Position numbers and translations under genes: made by a program. From the NCBI GenBank assembly GCA_002361615.1, contig DETK01000010.1:34099-98098 (forward strand): a DNA stretch of 64,000 bases, written 5' to 3'. The stretch's first letter is position 1. The number at the start of each line of letters is the position of its first letter. Positions 34,186 through 43,333 of this stretch are shown here, in pieces. The DNA comes from Bacteroidales bacterium UBA3290. Its GTDB lineage: Bacteria > Bacteroidota > Bacteroidia > Bacteroidales > UBA932. The notes beneath the pieces were generated by a model, which worked only from the letters and a program-made list of their open reading frames with translations, was not told the DNA's origin and searched no databases.

Positions 34186-36510
34186 TTAATTTCCGGTTAT
34201 TTCCACCGTCAAGTCGAAGCGGAACTTCATTTGAACAGGGCTGAAAGCGATAGACCGCTCGTCGGGTTCGACACAGACGCTAATTGTCCCGATCAAACCG
34301 AAACGGTCACCTGCCTTAAAATCGTCGGTAAACGTCACCTCCAACGCAGTTTCCTCCGGCTTGAAAACGCAAGAAACAAATTTTTCAGATCCGAGCTTCG
34401 CGTACTCTTGCTGTATCCTGTACCGGCAACCCTTCAACTTATCATAGTCGAAGCCGAGGACCCTGGAAAACTCATCCAACACGATGGTCACTTTGTCGTA
34501 GTTGATCTGGCTGATGGACACTTTCTTACGCCAGGAAAAACCCGAGGCGTTGAACCAACTGATCTTGAACAGTTTTTCCCCACGCGGAGTCACCATGTTG
34601 GAAATCGTGTCCTTCGTCTTCCAACGGTCAGTCACGATCAGGTGACCTGACACACCTTCATACTTAAACCCGGAGGAATCCTGAAAACTGCGCCAAACCC
34701 GGCTTCCGCTCGTATCGGGATGGAAACGGATGAAATGCTTGTCCTTTTCAAAAGTAACTTGAATCGGTGCGATAGAGTCATTCAAAGGCAGGAACTCAAC
34801 GGTCTCGATGTTTTCGGCCGTATAGGAACTGTCCTGCGACGCATCGAGCGCGCAATAGATATCGCTGACCAGCACGGACTTTGACAGATCGAGGTCAAAG
34901 GTCGCATTGGGATAACACCAGACTTTAAGGTCTTTCGGGGAGCCTTGGGGATCCAATTTTCCCAAAGCCTTCAAGATCTCCTCGAGAATCGCACTGTAGT
35001 CCTTCATTCCCTGGATCGCATTGAAGATCTCCGTCAGTTTCTGGGAAAGGTCCCCCGTCAGCGCCGTCGAGATTTTGCCGACCGCTTCTGTCACTTTGTC
35101 GATCTTGCCCTTCAGGTCTGTGTTCACGCCGTCCACGCTGTCTTTCAGCGTGCCCAGCGCCTGTTGGACCAGGGCGAGGGCTTTACCTTCGTCCACGAAA
35201 CCGTCTTCCACCGCCTTCGCGATGGCACCCAGCTTCGTCTCCAGCCCGCTTGTCTGGCTCGTCATCGCACGCTCAAGGGCATCCAGTTTATCCTTCACGT
35301 CACCGTCCAGCGTACCAAGGGCCTGCGAAATCAGATCCAGCTCCTTCTTCTCGTCCGCCAGGCCGTTCTTCACCGCCGTCTCAATCAGGCCCAGTTTCGC
35401 CGACAGACTCGTCGTCTGACTGCCGATGGCCTGCTCGATCGCCGCAATCTTCTCGCCCAGAGAGGTTCCTGCTCCGTCGATCGCCTGGCGGATCAGGTCC
35501 TGTGCCTGCTTGATGTCTGTCACGCCGCTGCTGACAGCGGCTTCGATCAGGTCGAGCTTCGTCTCCAGGCTCTTCGTCTGGTCCGATACCGCCTTCTCGA
35601 TCGCAGACAGCTTCGACGACAGGTTGCCGTTCATCGATTCGATCGCCTTGCGGATCAGATCCAACGTTTCATCACCGGCAACGTTGCTTCCCTCCACGGC
35701 TTCCGCCACCGCATCCAGCTTCGTCTCCAGACTGACCGTCTGGCTTTCCATGGCCGCCTCCAGGGCTGCCAGTTTATCTTCCACGCTGCCCGTCAGCGAA
35801 TCCAGCGCCGTCCGGATCAGTTCCTGAGAGGCCGCCTGGCCGGCGAACCCCTGCTCGACCGCCGCTTCAATCAGCGCCAGCTTCGCCGCCAGACTCGTCG
35901 TCTGGCTGCCGACCGCTTTCTCAATGGCCGCTATCTTCTCCCCAAGCGTCTCGCCCAACGAGTCAATCACTTCCTGCAGCAGTTCCTGCGCAGTGGCCAC
36001 GTCGGCGAATCCGCTCTGCACCGCCCCTTCGATCAGGCTAAGTTTCGCCGTCAGCGAAGTCGTCTGGCTTCCGATAGCCGCCTCGATCGCCGCGAGTTTC
36101 TCTTCCAGCGAACCGCCCATCGACTCGAGGGCCGTACGCAACAGGTCCTGCTGCGAACTGCTGTCCGCAAACCCTGCCGCAACCGCCGCCTCGATCAGCG
36201 ACAGTTTCGTCTCCAGGCTTGTCGTCTGCGCGTTCAGCGCCGCCTCGATGGCAGCGAGTTTCTCCGACATCGAGCCATTGAGCGAGGACACGGCCGTTTC
36301 AATCAGCTTCATCGCAGCCTCGTTGTCCGCCATTCCGTCGCGCACCGACGCCTCGATCAGCGCCAGCTTGTCCGCCAGCGACTGGTTCGACTGCCGGATA
36401 GCCGCAATGACTTCGCTGAAATCCGATTCCAGCGTGATGGTAATCTCAGGTTGCGGGGGTTCACAGGCCGCAAACAGCAGGAGCGCCAAAAACAAAACGA
36501 CTCTTTTCAT
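34186..36510 (-). CDS. Coiled-coil repeat lipoprotein with a distinct C-terminal head
   Basis: The 774-residue lipoprotein (LALLLFAAC, Cys16) shares its first ~505 residues, including all seven 54-residue repeats, with the product of the next gene downstream; the DNA match is co-linear over 1517 bp without indels. After GMKDYS the two differ completely. Here the last ~260 residues are beta-rich (KVWCYPNATFDLDLSKSVLV, WKTKDTISNMVTPRGEKLFK, FKPEETALEVTFTDDFKAGD) and match nothing I recognise. The stalk suggests a protein that projects the head from the outer membrane. It follows the beta-barrel gene by 18 bp, so the three genes form one operon. Confidence 0.72.
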   Translation of the reverse strand: MKRVVLFLALLLFAACEPPQPEITITLESDFSEVIAAIRQSNQSLADKLALIEASVRDGMADNEAAMKLIETAVSSLNGSMSEKLAAIEAALNAQTTSLETKLSLIEAAVAAGFADSSSQQDLLRTALESMGGSLEEKLAAIEAAIGSQTTSLTAKLSLIEGAVQSGFADVATAQELLQEVIDSLGETLGEKIAAIEKAVGSQTTSLAAKLALIEAAVEQGFAGQAASQELIRTALDSLTGSVEDKLAALEAAMESQTVSLETKLDAVAEAVEGSNVAGDETLDLIRKAIESMNGNLSSKLSAIEKAVSDQTKSLETKLDLIEAAVSSGVTDIKQAQDLIRQAIDGAGTSLGEKIAAIEQAIGSQTTSLSAKLGLIETAVKNGLADEKKELDLISQALGTLDGDVKDKLDALERAMTSQTSGLETKLGAIAKAVEDGFVDEGKALALVQQALGTLKDSVDGVNTDLKGKIDKVTEAVGKISTALTGDLSQKLTEIFNAIQGMKDYSAILEEILKALGKLDPQGSPKDLKVWCYPNATFDLDLSKSVLVSDIYCALDASQDSSYTAENIETVEFLPLNDSIAPIQVTFEKDKHFIRFHPDTSGSRVWRSFQDSSGFKYEGVSGHLIVTDRWKTKDTISNMVTPRGEKLFKISWFNASGFSWRKKVSISQINYDKVTIVLDEFSRVLGFDYDKLKGCRYRIQQEYAKLGSEKFVSCVFKPEETALEVTFTDDFKAGDRFGLIGTISVCVEPDERSIAFSPVQMKFRFDLTVEITGN

Positions 36511-36528
36511 GGGTGTATCCTTTATGCT

Positions 36529-37248
36529 TTATTTTGAAAGATTGAAACGAAGGCCCAGCGTAGCATACGCCTGGCCTTTCGGTGCGTATCCGTTCCCCCG
36601 GGCCATGATGAAGCGATAGCCTCCGCCGAAGCTGAGCGCCACCTGCGGGAGGAAGGCGTATTCCAGCGACAGTGTCGCCGGAATGCAGGGTGCGACATAG
36701 CGGTGCCCTTCATTATGGCCCGTGATACTGATCGTATTGCCCGTTCCATCAGCCTTGACCTCATTCTTCACCCTGATCGTGTACGCATGGCCAGAAGCGG
36801 ACAGAAAGCCTGCACCGGCACCGACATACAGCGAAAGACGGTTGCCGACGGAGCCCAGCACATTGTACTCAGCCAGCACTGTCGCCCCGTGGAAGTTCAT
36901 CTTCAGGTCGCGGAAGGCCTCGCTCTCCACGCCGCCTCCCGGCAGCGGCTTCAGGGTGCTGTCGAACTGTTCGCGCAGCATCCGCGTGTAACTGTAATCC
37001 AGTCCAAGACGGAAAGACGGGCTGAAATTGAAGAACAGGCCCACGCCGCCCTGTGGCTGGACCACCGACGCCGGACTAATCCGCTCATTGGCAAAGACAC
37101 GACCTTGCGACCACGAAACACCGCCATCCAGCCGGATGCCGAGCGTGCCTGTCCGCGATGTCAGATAAGATTGCTGGGACTGTGCGGAAGCCGGCAGCAG
37201 GAGCAGCAAGACCAGCAATATGACAGTACCGAATTGTTTAGTTCCCAT
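36529..37248 (-). CDS. Outer-membrane beta-barrel protein
   Basis: The 239-residue product has a signal peptide (LLVLLLLLPASAQSQ) and alternating hydrophobic strands with Gly/aromatic residues: LGLDYSYTRMLREQF, GATVLAEYNVLG, NRLSLYVGAGAGFLSASGHA, VALSFGGGYRFIMARGNGY, ending in AYATLGLRFNLSK. This suits an eight-stranded OmpX/OmpA-like barrel. It is the first gene of an operon with the two coiled-coil lipoproteins and could anchor or export them, but that is only inferred from position. The ATG at 37248 was chosen because longer frames run antisense through the divergent sigma gene. Confidence 0.75.
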   Translation of the reverse strand: MGTKQFGTVILLVLLLLLPASAQSQQSYLTSRTGTLGIRLDGGVSWSQGRVFANERISPASVVQPQGGVGLFFNFSPSFRLGLDYSYTRMLREQFDSTLKPLPGGGVESEAFRDLKMNFHGATVLAEYNVLGSVGNRLSLYVGAGAGFLSASGHAYTIRVKNEVKADGTGNTISITGHNEGHRYVAPCIPATLSLEYAFLPQVALSFGGGYRFIMARGNGYAPKGQAYATLGLRFNLSK

Positions 37249-37267
37249 AATTCCCCAATTTGTCGCT

Positions 37268-37291
37268 AAGTTACTGAATTCTCCGTAACTT
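37268..37291. promoter_or_regulatory. 7-bp inverted repeat between divergent genes
   Basis: AAGTTAC (37268-37274) and GTAACTT (37285-37291) are separated by 10 bp, within the 84-bp gap between the beta-barrel gene and the sigma gene. On the minus strand the repeat lies just upstream of the barrel gene. It could be an operator; the evidence is weak. Confidence 0.25.
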
Positions 37292-37332
37292 TCACGCTTT
37301 ACTCTTTTATTTTTTTTCACTAAATTTGCATC

Positions 37333-37923
37333 GTGCCTCCATATTACAACAGCAGCGACCGGGAGATTCTCCGCCTTTTTTCCGAAGCCATCAAGGCTTC
37401 GGACACCGAAGCGTACGAAGTGCTGTTCCGGGCAGAATATGAAAATGTAAAGTATTTCATCCGTCACTACGTGCACGACGGGCCCGAATCCGAAGACCTC
37501 GCCCAGGAGACTTTCGCTTCCCTCTGGACCAACCGTGACCGGATCGACCCGCAGCGCAACATCCGTTCGTTCCTCTTCACGATTGCCCGCAACCGGGCGC
37601 TCAACCACCTGACGATGCTCCGGACCCGGCTCACCGATCCGCTGGAAAAGAGCAGCGTCAACCTCGCTATCGAAAGCTTGGACAGCGAGGCCATCATCTC
37701 GCGCATCGACGCCCTCGACATGAAACGGATCATCGACATGGTGTATGAAAAGATGCCCGAATTGACGCGCAGGATCTTCATCATGAACCGCGACGAAAAC
37801 ATGACCTACGAGGAAATCGCCCAATCGACCGGATTGACGGTGAAAAAGGTTGAGTACAACATGGTCAAGGCACTGAAACAGTTCCGCAGCAAACTCTCTG
37901 TTTTCAAATCGTTATTATTTTGA
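37333..37923 (+). CDS. ECF RNA polymerase sigma factor (FecR-linked)
   Basis: The 196-residue protein has region 2 at ~20-95 (YEVLFRAEYENVKYFIRHYV, DLAQETFASLWTNRDRI) and region 4 at ~130-185 (YEKMPELTRRIFIMNRDENM, then TYEEIAQSTGLTVKKVEYNM). A GTG is used as start; no ATG precedes the region 2 sequence in frame. A TAAATTTG -7 box (37321-37328) lies only four bases before it, which would give an almost leaderless mRNA. The FecR-type anti-sigma gene follows by 35 bp. Together they face the convergent susC operon at 39003-48352, the usual arrangement for sigma/anti-sigma control of a SusCD system. Confidence 0.92.
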   Translation: MPPYYNSSDREILRLFSEAIKASDTEAYEVLFRAEYENVKYFIRHYVHDGPESEDLAQETFASLWTNRDRIDPQRNIRSFLFTIARNRALNHLTMLRTRLTDPLEKSSVNLAIESLDSEAIISRIDALDMKRIIDMVYEKMPELTRRIFIMNRDENMTYEEIAQSTGLTVKKVEYNMVKALKQFRSKLSVFKSLLF

Positions 37924-37958
37924 GGGAGGGACACGGGATAACGGTATAATTAGAACAA

Positions 37959-38981
37959 ATGACGAACGATATCTTACATAGGTACTTCACAGACACCGCT
38001 ACGGACGACGAGCGGCGGCAGGTCCTCGCATGGGTTGCCGAGTCTTCCGCCCACAAAGCGGAGTTCCAGCAGCGCGAAGCCGACTTCCTGTTCGGCAACC
38101 TGCCCGACAGCGAACCTTCCCAGGCGGCCCGGGCCCAGATCATGCACGTGGTCGAGCCCAAGCGCAAGCGCCTGCGCATCCTCAGTGCCGTGGCCAGCGC
38201 CGCCGCCATCTTTGTCGTCGGCGCCTTTATCTGGGTCCTGCACGACAACAACCGCCTCAACGACCAGGTTGCCAGTCTGACGGCCCAGAACGAAAAGCTC
38301 ATTGCCATCCCCGAACTCGTCCAGGGCGAATCTGTCCTCAGCTACAAGGTCAATCCCGGCGTCAAAGGCACGATCGTCCTTCCCGACGGAAGCGAGGTCA
38401 TCCTCAACAGCGCCAGCACGCTCCGCACACCCGCCCGCTTCGAGAACGGCAAGCGCGTGGTGGAACTGGAAGGCGAAGGCTATTTCAAGGTCGAATCGAA
38501 TCCCGACTGGCCGATGTACGTCCGCACGAGCCGGGGCGTCACGGTCAAGGTCACCGGTACGGAATTCAATCTCTCCACGTATAGCGATGATGCCGCCCTC
38601 AAGCTGACGCTGGTTCGCGGCAAGGTCTCGCTGCTCGATGAAAAGTCCGAGACAGAAGTCGTTGTCCGGGAGAAGGAAGAAGTGGTCGTCGGCGCCAGGG
38701 CCCAGCTGGAGAAACCCACCCGCAAGACAGCCGACATGAAGCTCAACACCTCCTGGAAAGACGGCTATCTGGTGTTCGACAACACGCCCATCCGCGAGGT
38801 CATCAAGAAAATGGAACGCTGGTACGGCGTCGATATCACCGTGGCCGACGCCCGCGTGATGAACAACACCTTCACCGCCAGTTTCCGCAGCGAATCCCTC
38901 CAGCAGGTCCTCACCCTCCTCGACATCACCTGCAGCATCAAGTCAAAAATAAAGAGCCCCACCGAGGTGGAGCTCCGTTAA
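37959..38981 (+). CDS. FecR-family anti-sigma factor
   Basis: The 340-residue protein starts with a cytoplasmic sigma-binding region (LHRYFTDTATDDERRQVLAW), has one membrane segment at ~72-94 (LRILSAVASAAAIFVVGAFI), a periplasmic FecR domain (~125-235; TIVLPDGSEVILNSASTLRT, VELEGEGYFKVESNPDWPMY, VKVTGTEFNLSTYSD), and a C-terminal DUF4974 domain (~270-338; LVFDNTPIREVIKKMERWYG). It should hold the sigma factor encoded just upstream until the STN domain of a SusC receptor signals. The SusC protein at 44777-48352 has such an STN domain and is the obvious partner. The stop is 21 bp from the convergent tlpA gene. Confidence 0.93.
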   Translation: MTNDILHRYFTDTATDDERRQVLAWVAESSAHKAEFQQREADFLFGNLPDSEPSQAARAQIMHVVEPKRKRLRILSAVASAAAIFVVGAFIWVLHDNNRLNDQVASLTAQNEKLIAIPELVQGESVLSYKVNPGVKGTIVLPDGSEVILNSASTLRTPARFENGKRVVELEGEGYFKVESNPDWPMYVRTSRGVTVKVTGTEFNLSTYSDDAALKLTLVRGKVSLLDEKSETEVVVREKEEVVVGARAQLEKPTRKTADMKLNTSWKDGYLVFDNTPIREVIKKMERWYGVDITVADARVMNNTFTASFRSESLQQVLTLLDITCSIKSKIKSPTEVELR

Positions 38982-39002
38982 TTCCGGTTTCGGCATCAAC
39001 CC

Positions 39003-40157
39003 TTACGGCAGCAGCTCGGCCAGTTTGGCCTTGAGCTCGTCGCCGCTAAGGTTGCGGGCGAGGATGGTTCCGTCGGGGCCGAGGAGTACGGTGTGCGGAA
39101 TGGCATTCACCGCATAGGCGGAAGATCCTTCACTGCCCCAGCCTTTGAGGTCCGACATATGGTGCCAGGGCATACCCCATTCGGGGATGGCCTTCAGCCA
39201 GTTCTCTTTCTTGCTGTCGAACGAGACGCTGACGATGTCGAAGCCTTTGTCCTTGTACTGGTTGTACAATTCCACGACGTGAGGCATCTCTGCCTTGCAG
39301 GGGCCGCACCAGGATGCCCAGAAGTCGACGAGGATATACTTGCCCTTGCCGGCATAATCCGACAGATGCATCAGATTTCCGTCGGGATCTTCCATCGCCA
39401 GGTCCGTGAACGGCTGGCCAACGGCCGTGCGCTCCAGAACCGCGATACGGTCGACGATGCTCTGATAGTCCGCAAGTTCCTTCGTGCGGCCTTCCGCACC
39501 GGCAATCAGGTCTTTCAGTTTCGCGACGGCATCTTCATCCATTGCCGTCATCACACCGACGTTATACAACTTGAACCAGGCGGCCGGATTGTTGATGTTT
39601 TCCTTGACGAACTGATAATCGGCCTCCTGCTTCTGTGCACGGATTTCATCCGCCTGCTTTTCCAGACGGGCGGATTCTTCGGCATCAGCCTCCCCGGAGC
39701 GAAGACGGTCATAGATAGCCATGATCTGATCGCCCAGTCGTTCTTCTTGTTCGGCATTCTGCTGGACCAGGTCGTTTGCCGGCGTACCCGCTACGCGGGT
39801 CTTATGGTCCGCATCGGTAATGACGCTGATCCTGGCGCCGGGTTCGATGACGACCGTCGCGTGGCCGGCAAGATTGCCGCCGGTCAGGTCACCGACATAG
39901 ATCGTACAGTAATCGGGGTCGGACACCTTGCCCGAGAACGTGTATTTTCCTTCCTGAACCAAGGTCGAATCCATCGGCATGGACTGCGTCGGATCCGCGA
40001 CCAAGTCGGAGATGTTGAAGCTGGCTACCTTATAAACTTTCGCCCCTTCCAGGGAAGGGTCTTCCACGACGCCTTCAATCGTGTAACTGTTCCCGCCGCA
40101 TGCGGAAACAAGCAGGGCGGCCCCCAGGGCCGCCGCTGCGAGTAAGAGATTTCTCAT
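39003..40157 (-). CDS. TlpA/DUF4369 thioredoxin lipoprotein (last gene of the susCD operon)
   Basis: The 384-residue lipoprotein (ALLVSAC, Cys20) has a DUF4369 domain (~22-125), a helical linker, and a C-terminal thioredoxin domain (~245-384) with WASWCGPC near residue 284 and a conserved cis-proline in NAIPHTVLLGPDG. It should act in the periplasm as a thiol reductant or disulfide isomerase. It lies 14 bp after another protein of the same design, at the end of a leftward operon with susC and susD. Its first cysteines outside the lipobox are few, so its role is likely redox chemistry on a partner. Confidence 0.9.
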   Translation of the reverse strand: MRNLLLAAAALGAALLVSACGGNSYTIEGVVEDPSLEGAKVYKVASFNISDLVADPTQSMPMDSTLVQEGKYTFSGKVSDPDYCTIYVGDLTGGNLAGHATVVIEPGARISVITDADHKTRVAGTPANDLVQQNAEQEERLGDQIMAIYDRLRSGEADAEESARLEKQADEIRAQKQEADYQFVKENINNPAAWFKLYNVGVMTAMDEDAVAKLKDLIAGAEGRTKELADYQSIVDRIAVLERTAVGQPFTDLAMEDPDGNLMHLSDYAGKGKYILVDFWASWCGPCKAEMPHVVELYNQYKDKGFDIVSVSFDSKKENWLKAIPEWGMPWHHMSDLKGWGSEGSSAYAVNAIPHTVLLGPDGTILARNLSGDELKAKLAELLP

Positions 40158-40171
40158 ATAGAAGATTTTGA

Positions 40172-41347
40172 TTAGTCAAGTAATTCCGCGAGTTTGGCTT
40201 CCAGTTCCTCGTGTTCCATCTTGCCGATGACCTTGCCTTCCTTGTCGAGCAGGAAGTAGGACGGGATGTAATGGACTCCATAGAGCAAACCGACCCGTGC
40301 GGGTCTGTTTTCAATCGGGAATTCGTCGACCACGTGGATCCAGGGGGTCTGATCCTGTTCGATGGCCTGCTTCCAGGCATTGTGGTCGGTATCGTCGGAA
40401 ACGCCGATGATCTCGAGGCCCTTGGAATGATACTTCTTGTAGAGTTCCTTCATCGCAGGCATACCGGCGCGGCAGGGCTTGCACCAGGAGGCCCAGAAGT
40501 CCACGATGACATACTGGCCGCGGAGCGACGACAGCGTCACAGGCTTGCCGTCCGGATCGTTCAGCGTGAAATCCGGAGCCTGAGCGCCTGGCTGCGTCGC
40601 TTTGCGGGCGGCATATTCTTCGCGCATATCCGAGGCGAGGAAACTGTTACGCACTTTCTCGGAGAAACGGTTGTACGCGGCCTCGTATCTATCCGTATCG
40701 AAGGAACCGGCATAGCGGCTGAACATATAGGCGGCCGCCTCGACATCCGGGTTCTCGTCGATGCAACGCATATTCTCTTCCTCAACGGCGTCGTAGAAGG
40801 AGCGCATCTGGTCGGCATACTTGCTGCTGACTTCGGCCTGCTTCTGCTGATAGGCGGCCATATCGGCGTAGCCCATCGACTCCACTTCTTCCAGTGCGGC
40901 TGCGAGTTCCTGGAATTCAGGACGCTGGCCGACGACCTTGCGGACATTCTGGAACTTGTCCGAGAATTCGTTGTTCGGGCCGCCGGTGGTCGTGACGTCC
41001 GACAGGAGTTTCCCGCCGTACTGCGCATAGTCGATCACCTTGTCCAGGTTGACATTCATCGTCAACGGGCAGTTTTCGACATAGACATTGGCGCGCAGGG
41101 GGTCCTCACCGGCCGGAAGCAGGGAGACGGAGCCGATCACCACATCGGGCACCGAGCCCTTGAAGGTGAACTTGCCATTGTTCATCGTCGCCGTATCGCA
41201 GACAGGCGTTCCGTCAGGCAGGTTATAAGCAAGGACAGCCTTACCGTCAAGGTCGCCGGCCTGGCCCTTGATGACATAGCCGGGTTGCTTCGTGCAGGCG
41301 ATGAGAGCGGCCAGACCGAGGATCAATACAAATATCTTTTTCATCAT
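40172..41347 (-). CDS. TlpA/DUF4369 thioredoxin lipoprotein
   Basis: The 391-residue lipoprotein (LGLAALIAC, Cys18) has DUF4369 (~22-120; VIKGQAGDLDGKAVLAYNLP) followed by a helical region and a thioredoxin domain (~255-391) with WASWCKPC near residue 289 and GVHYIPSYFLLDKEG as the cis-proline loop. It is about as similar to the next gene's product as expected for an older tandem duplication; the active-site dipeptide differs (KP versus GP), which usually shifts the redox potential. It abuts the stop of the DsbD-like gene upstream with no gap, indicating tight co-expression. Confidence 0.9.
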   Translation of the reverse strand: MMKKIFVLILGLAALIACTKQPGYVIKGQAGDLDGKAVLAYNLPDGTPVCDTATMNNGKFTFKGSVPDVVIGSVSLLPAGEDPLRANVYVENCPLTMNVNLDKVIDYAQYGGKLLSDVTTTGGPNNEFSDKFQNVRKVVGQRPEFQELAAALEEVESMGYADMAAYQQKQAEVSSKYADQMRSFYDAVEEENMRCIDENPDVEAAAYMFSRYAGSFDTDRYEAAYNRFSEKVRNSFLASDMREEYAARKATQPGAQAPDFTLNDPDGKPVTLSSLRGQYVIVDFWASWCKPCRAGMPAMKELYKKYHSKGLEIIGVSDDTDHNAWKQAIEQDQTPWIHVVDEFPIENRPARVGLLYGVHYIPSYFLLDKEGKVIGKMEHEELEAKLAELLD

Positions 41348-43324
41348 TTACAATTTTACGGTAAATGTTTTGGTTTCGGGGACCAGACAGGTGTTGTTGT
41401 TGCAACACTGGTAGGTCACCGTGACGATAGCTTCGCCTTCGCCTTCACCCTTGACGGCCTGACGGAACTCGCCGGTACCGCGATACACGGTCGTACCGGA
41501 AGCATCCAGCAGCTGGGCTTCGGGGACGTAGAGCGGACCGACCTTCTCATAGCCGGCGGGCAGCTCGATCTCGACGGTCGTCACCACGAAAACCTCGTCG
41601 GCCGGCACCACGGCGTAGGTATGGTAGCCCGGATGGATCTTCTGGAAGACTACGATGTCCTTGCCTTTGTCGGTATTGACAGCCCTGGCCTGGAGATACA
41701 CAGGGTTGCGGTCATCGGTCAGTGAGGCCGGCGCATCATTTCCGCGACGGGGGGAATCCTTGCCCAGCATATAGGCCTCTTCTTCCTCGGCAAGACGGAC
41801 ACGGTAATCGTTGCCCGGCACATTCTCGAAGGTGTTGACCAACCACAGGTAACCACCGTTTTCCGTGAAGAAGAGTTTGTCATGGTAACGGTTGTACCAG
41901 TCGCGCCATTCCTTCGCAGTCTCGAAGCGGCAGAGCGTGTAACGCTTCAGGACGGTCTCGGCAATGTCTTTTTCCGGATCGTTCTTTTCGAGCATCGAGA
42001 TGCACTTGTCGAGGATGCGGATATCGTTGTTCGGAATGCCCAGATAGCGGACCTCATCGTCGATGGCCAGCTCATAGGAGCCTTCCGGGCACCAGAACCA
42101 GCCGTAATTCTTGTCGTAGTAGTCCTGATACGCCTTCTCGTCGGTACCGAACACGGCATAGAGGCCTTTGCCACGGTCCTGCTGCAGCAGGAATTCCCGG
42201 TAGGTCACCATTTTCTGCGCGGGGAAATTCTCATAGATGGCGATGTTGGAGTCAACCTTCTCGCCCCGCGCCTTCTGGTCTTTGATAACAGTCTTCAGAC
42301 TATCGACCAACTGGTTGAACTGGCGGTTCTGCTCGTTGTAGGCTTCCCACATCGAGCGGCTCATCCGGTTGCGTTCCATCCCGATATGGTCGCGGGTGGA
42401 AACACCGTCGTTGAATTTCCGGGCGATCGGATGCTGTCCGGCAAATTGTTTCATATAGACCACAGCGTTGACAAAGAGCGCCTTGGCGGTCTCAGTCATA
42501 TAAGCCGGCGATGCGGCGAAGCCCCAGGTCAGCCAGTTGGCGTGACGACCGATAGCCACGGCATCGATACTCTTGGCACACTTGCCGCCCGTGATGACTT
42601 CCGTTTCCGGAGAATCCAGATAGCCGCCGGGACGGGAAACCATACCGACACGATACGTGTAATTATCTTTCACCTTATCGGTATAGTTGATGGTCTGCAT
42701 CAGGAACATCTCGGTCTCGGCAGGCAGGGACTCACCCATCATTTCCGCGATTTCAGCAGCTGCGGGGGGCGTGGGTTGCATCGAGGTTTCGAGGGTGACT
42801 TTCACCGGGCCCTGGAAAATGGGATGCGAGGCATTCCAGCCGAGGGCCATGTCTTCGAGGCAGAGGCAGTACCAGTCGTTCTTCGTGCCGATGCGGCGGC
42901 CCATTTCTTCACCGGCCTCGGCAATGGTGATCACGGGACGGCTGAAGTCGAGCGGGAAGTATTGCGGACGCGCATAACGGACCATCCGGCCGTGTTCGTC
43001 GACGTCGCGGATCCCCGGCGCGATGGGCGCCGGCGTACCGTCGAGGATGGTCACGTCGTAGTAGTCGGACATCGAATAGTGATAGTCCTTGGCGTCGACG
43101 ACCTTGACGGTTTTGAAATTCTTTTTGAGGAATTTCTCAAACGCCGCGGTGCGCTCCGCCGCACTCTTGGCGACGACGGCCGGGTCGGGTTTCTCCGCCA
43201 GGCCCACGGTCTCGATTTCAGGCGATCCGCCCACATAGAGCACGCTCACCGCCTGCTTTTTCTGGGCGTTGAGGCCCAGAAAACAGCAGAACAGCAGGGA
43301 AAGGGTAAGAAATAACCTTTTCAT
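41348..43324 (-). CDS. Secreted protein with C-terminal DsbD-alpha-like domain
   Basis: The 658-residue product has a signal peptide (LLFCCFLGLNAQ). The first ~300 residues include a Rossmann-like or glutamine-amidotransferase-like region (VLYVGGSPEIETVGLAEKPD, YYDVTILDGTPAP, GGYLDSPETEVITGGKCAKS), the middle is helical and charged, and the last ~110 residues (VFQKIHPGYHTYAVVPADEV to the end) resemble the N-terminal immunoglobulin-like domain of DsbD, with the cysteine pair region TVTYQCCNNNTCLVPETK. In DsbD that domain passes electrons to periplasmic clients. The context, between susD and two thioredoxin genes, supports a redox role. The N-terminal part is unassigned. Confidence 0.6.
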   Translation of the reverse strand: MKRLFLTLSLLFCCFLGLNAQKKQAVSVLYVGGSPEIETVGLAEKPDPAVVAKSAAERTAAFEKFLKKNFKTVKVVDAKDYHYSMSDYYDVTILDGTPAPIAPGIRDVDEHGRMVRYARPQYFPLDFSRPVITIAEAGEEMGRRIGTKNDWYCLCLEDMALGWNASHPIFQGPVKVTLETSMQPTPPAAAEIAEMMGESLPAETEMFLMQTINYTDKVKDNYTYRVGMVSRPGGYLDSPETEVITGGKCAKSIDAVAIGRHANWLTWGFAASPAYMTETAKALFVNAVVYMKQFAGQHPIARKFNDGVSTRDHIGMERNRMSRSMWEAYNEQNRQFNQLVDSLKTVIKDQKARGEKVDSNIAIYENFPAQKMVTYREFLLQQDRGKGLYAVFGTDEKAYQDYYDKNYGWFWCPEGSYELAIDDEVRYLGIPNNDIRILDKCISMLEKNDPEKDIAETVLKRYTLCRFETAKEWRDWYNRYHDKLFFTENGGYLWLVNTFENVPGNDYRVRLAEEEEAYMLGKDSPRRGNDAPASLTDDRNPVYLQARAVNTDKGKDIVVFQKIHPGYHTYAVVPADEVFVVTTVEIELPAGYEKVGPLYVPEAQLLDASGTTVYRGTGEFRQAVKGEGEGEAIVTVTYQCCNNNTCLVPETKTFTVKL

Positions 43325-43333
43325 TTCAATAGC

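Noticed and set aside
37249..37824. N-terminal extension of the beta-barrel gene to 37824
   Set aside because: The extension lies antisense to the sigma factor and lacks protein features; the signal peptide starts at 37248.
40595..40615. Another REP copy (TGCGTCGC)
   Set aside because: A lone 8-bp match inside the tlpA coding sequence without the rest of the element.
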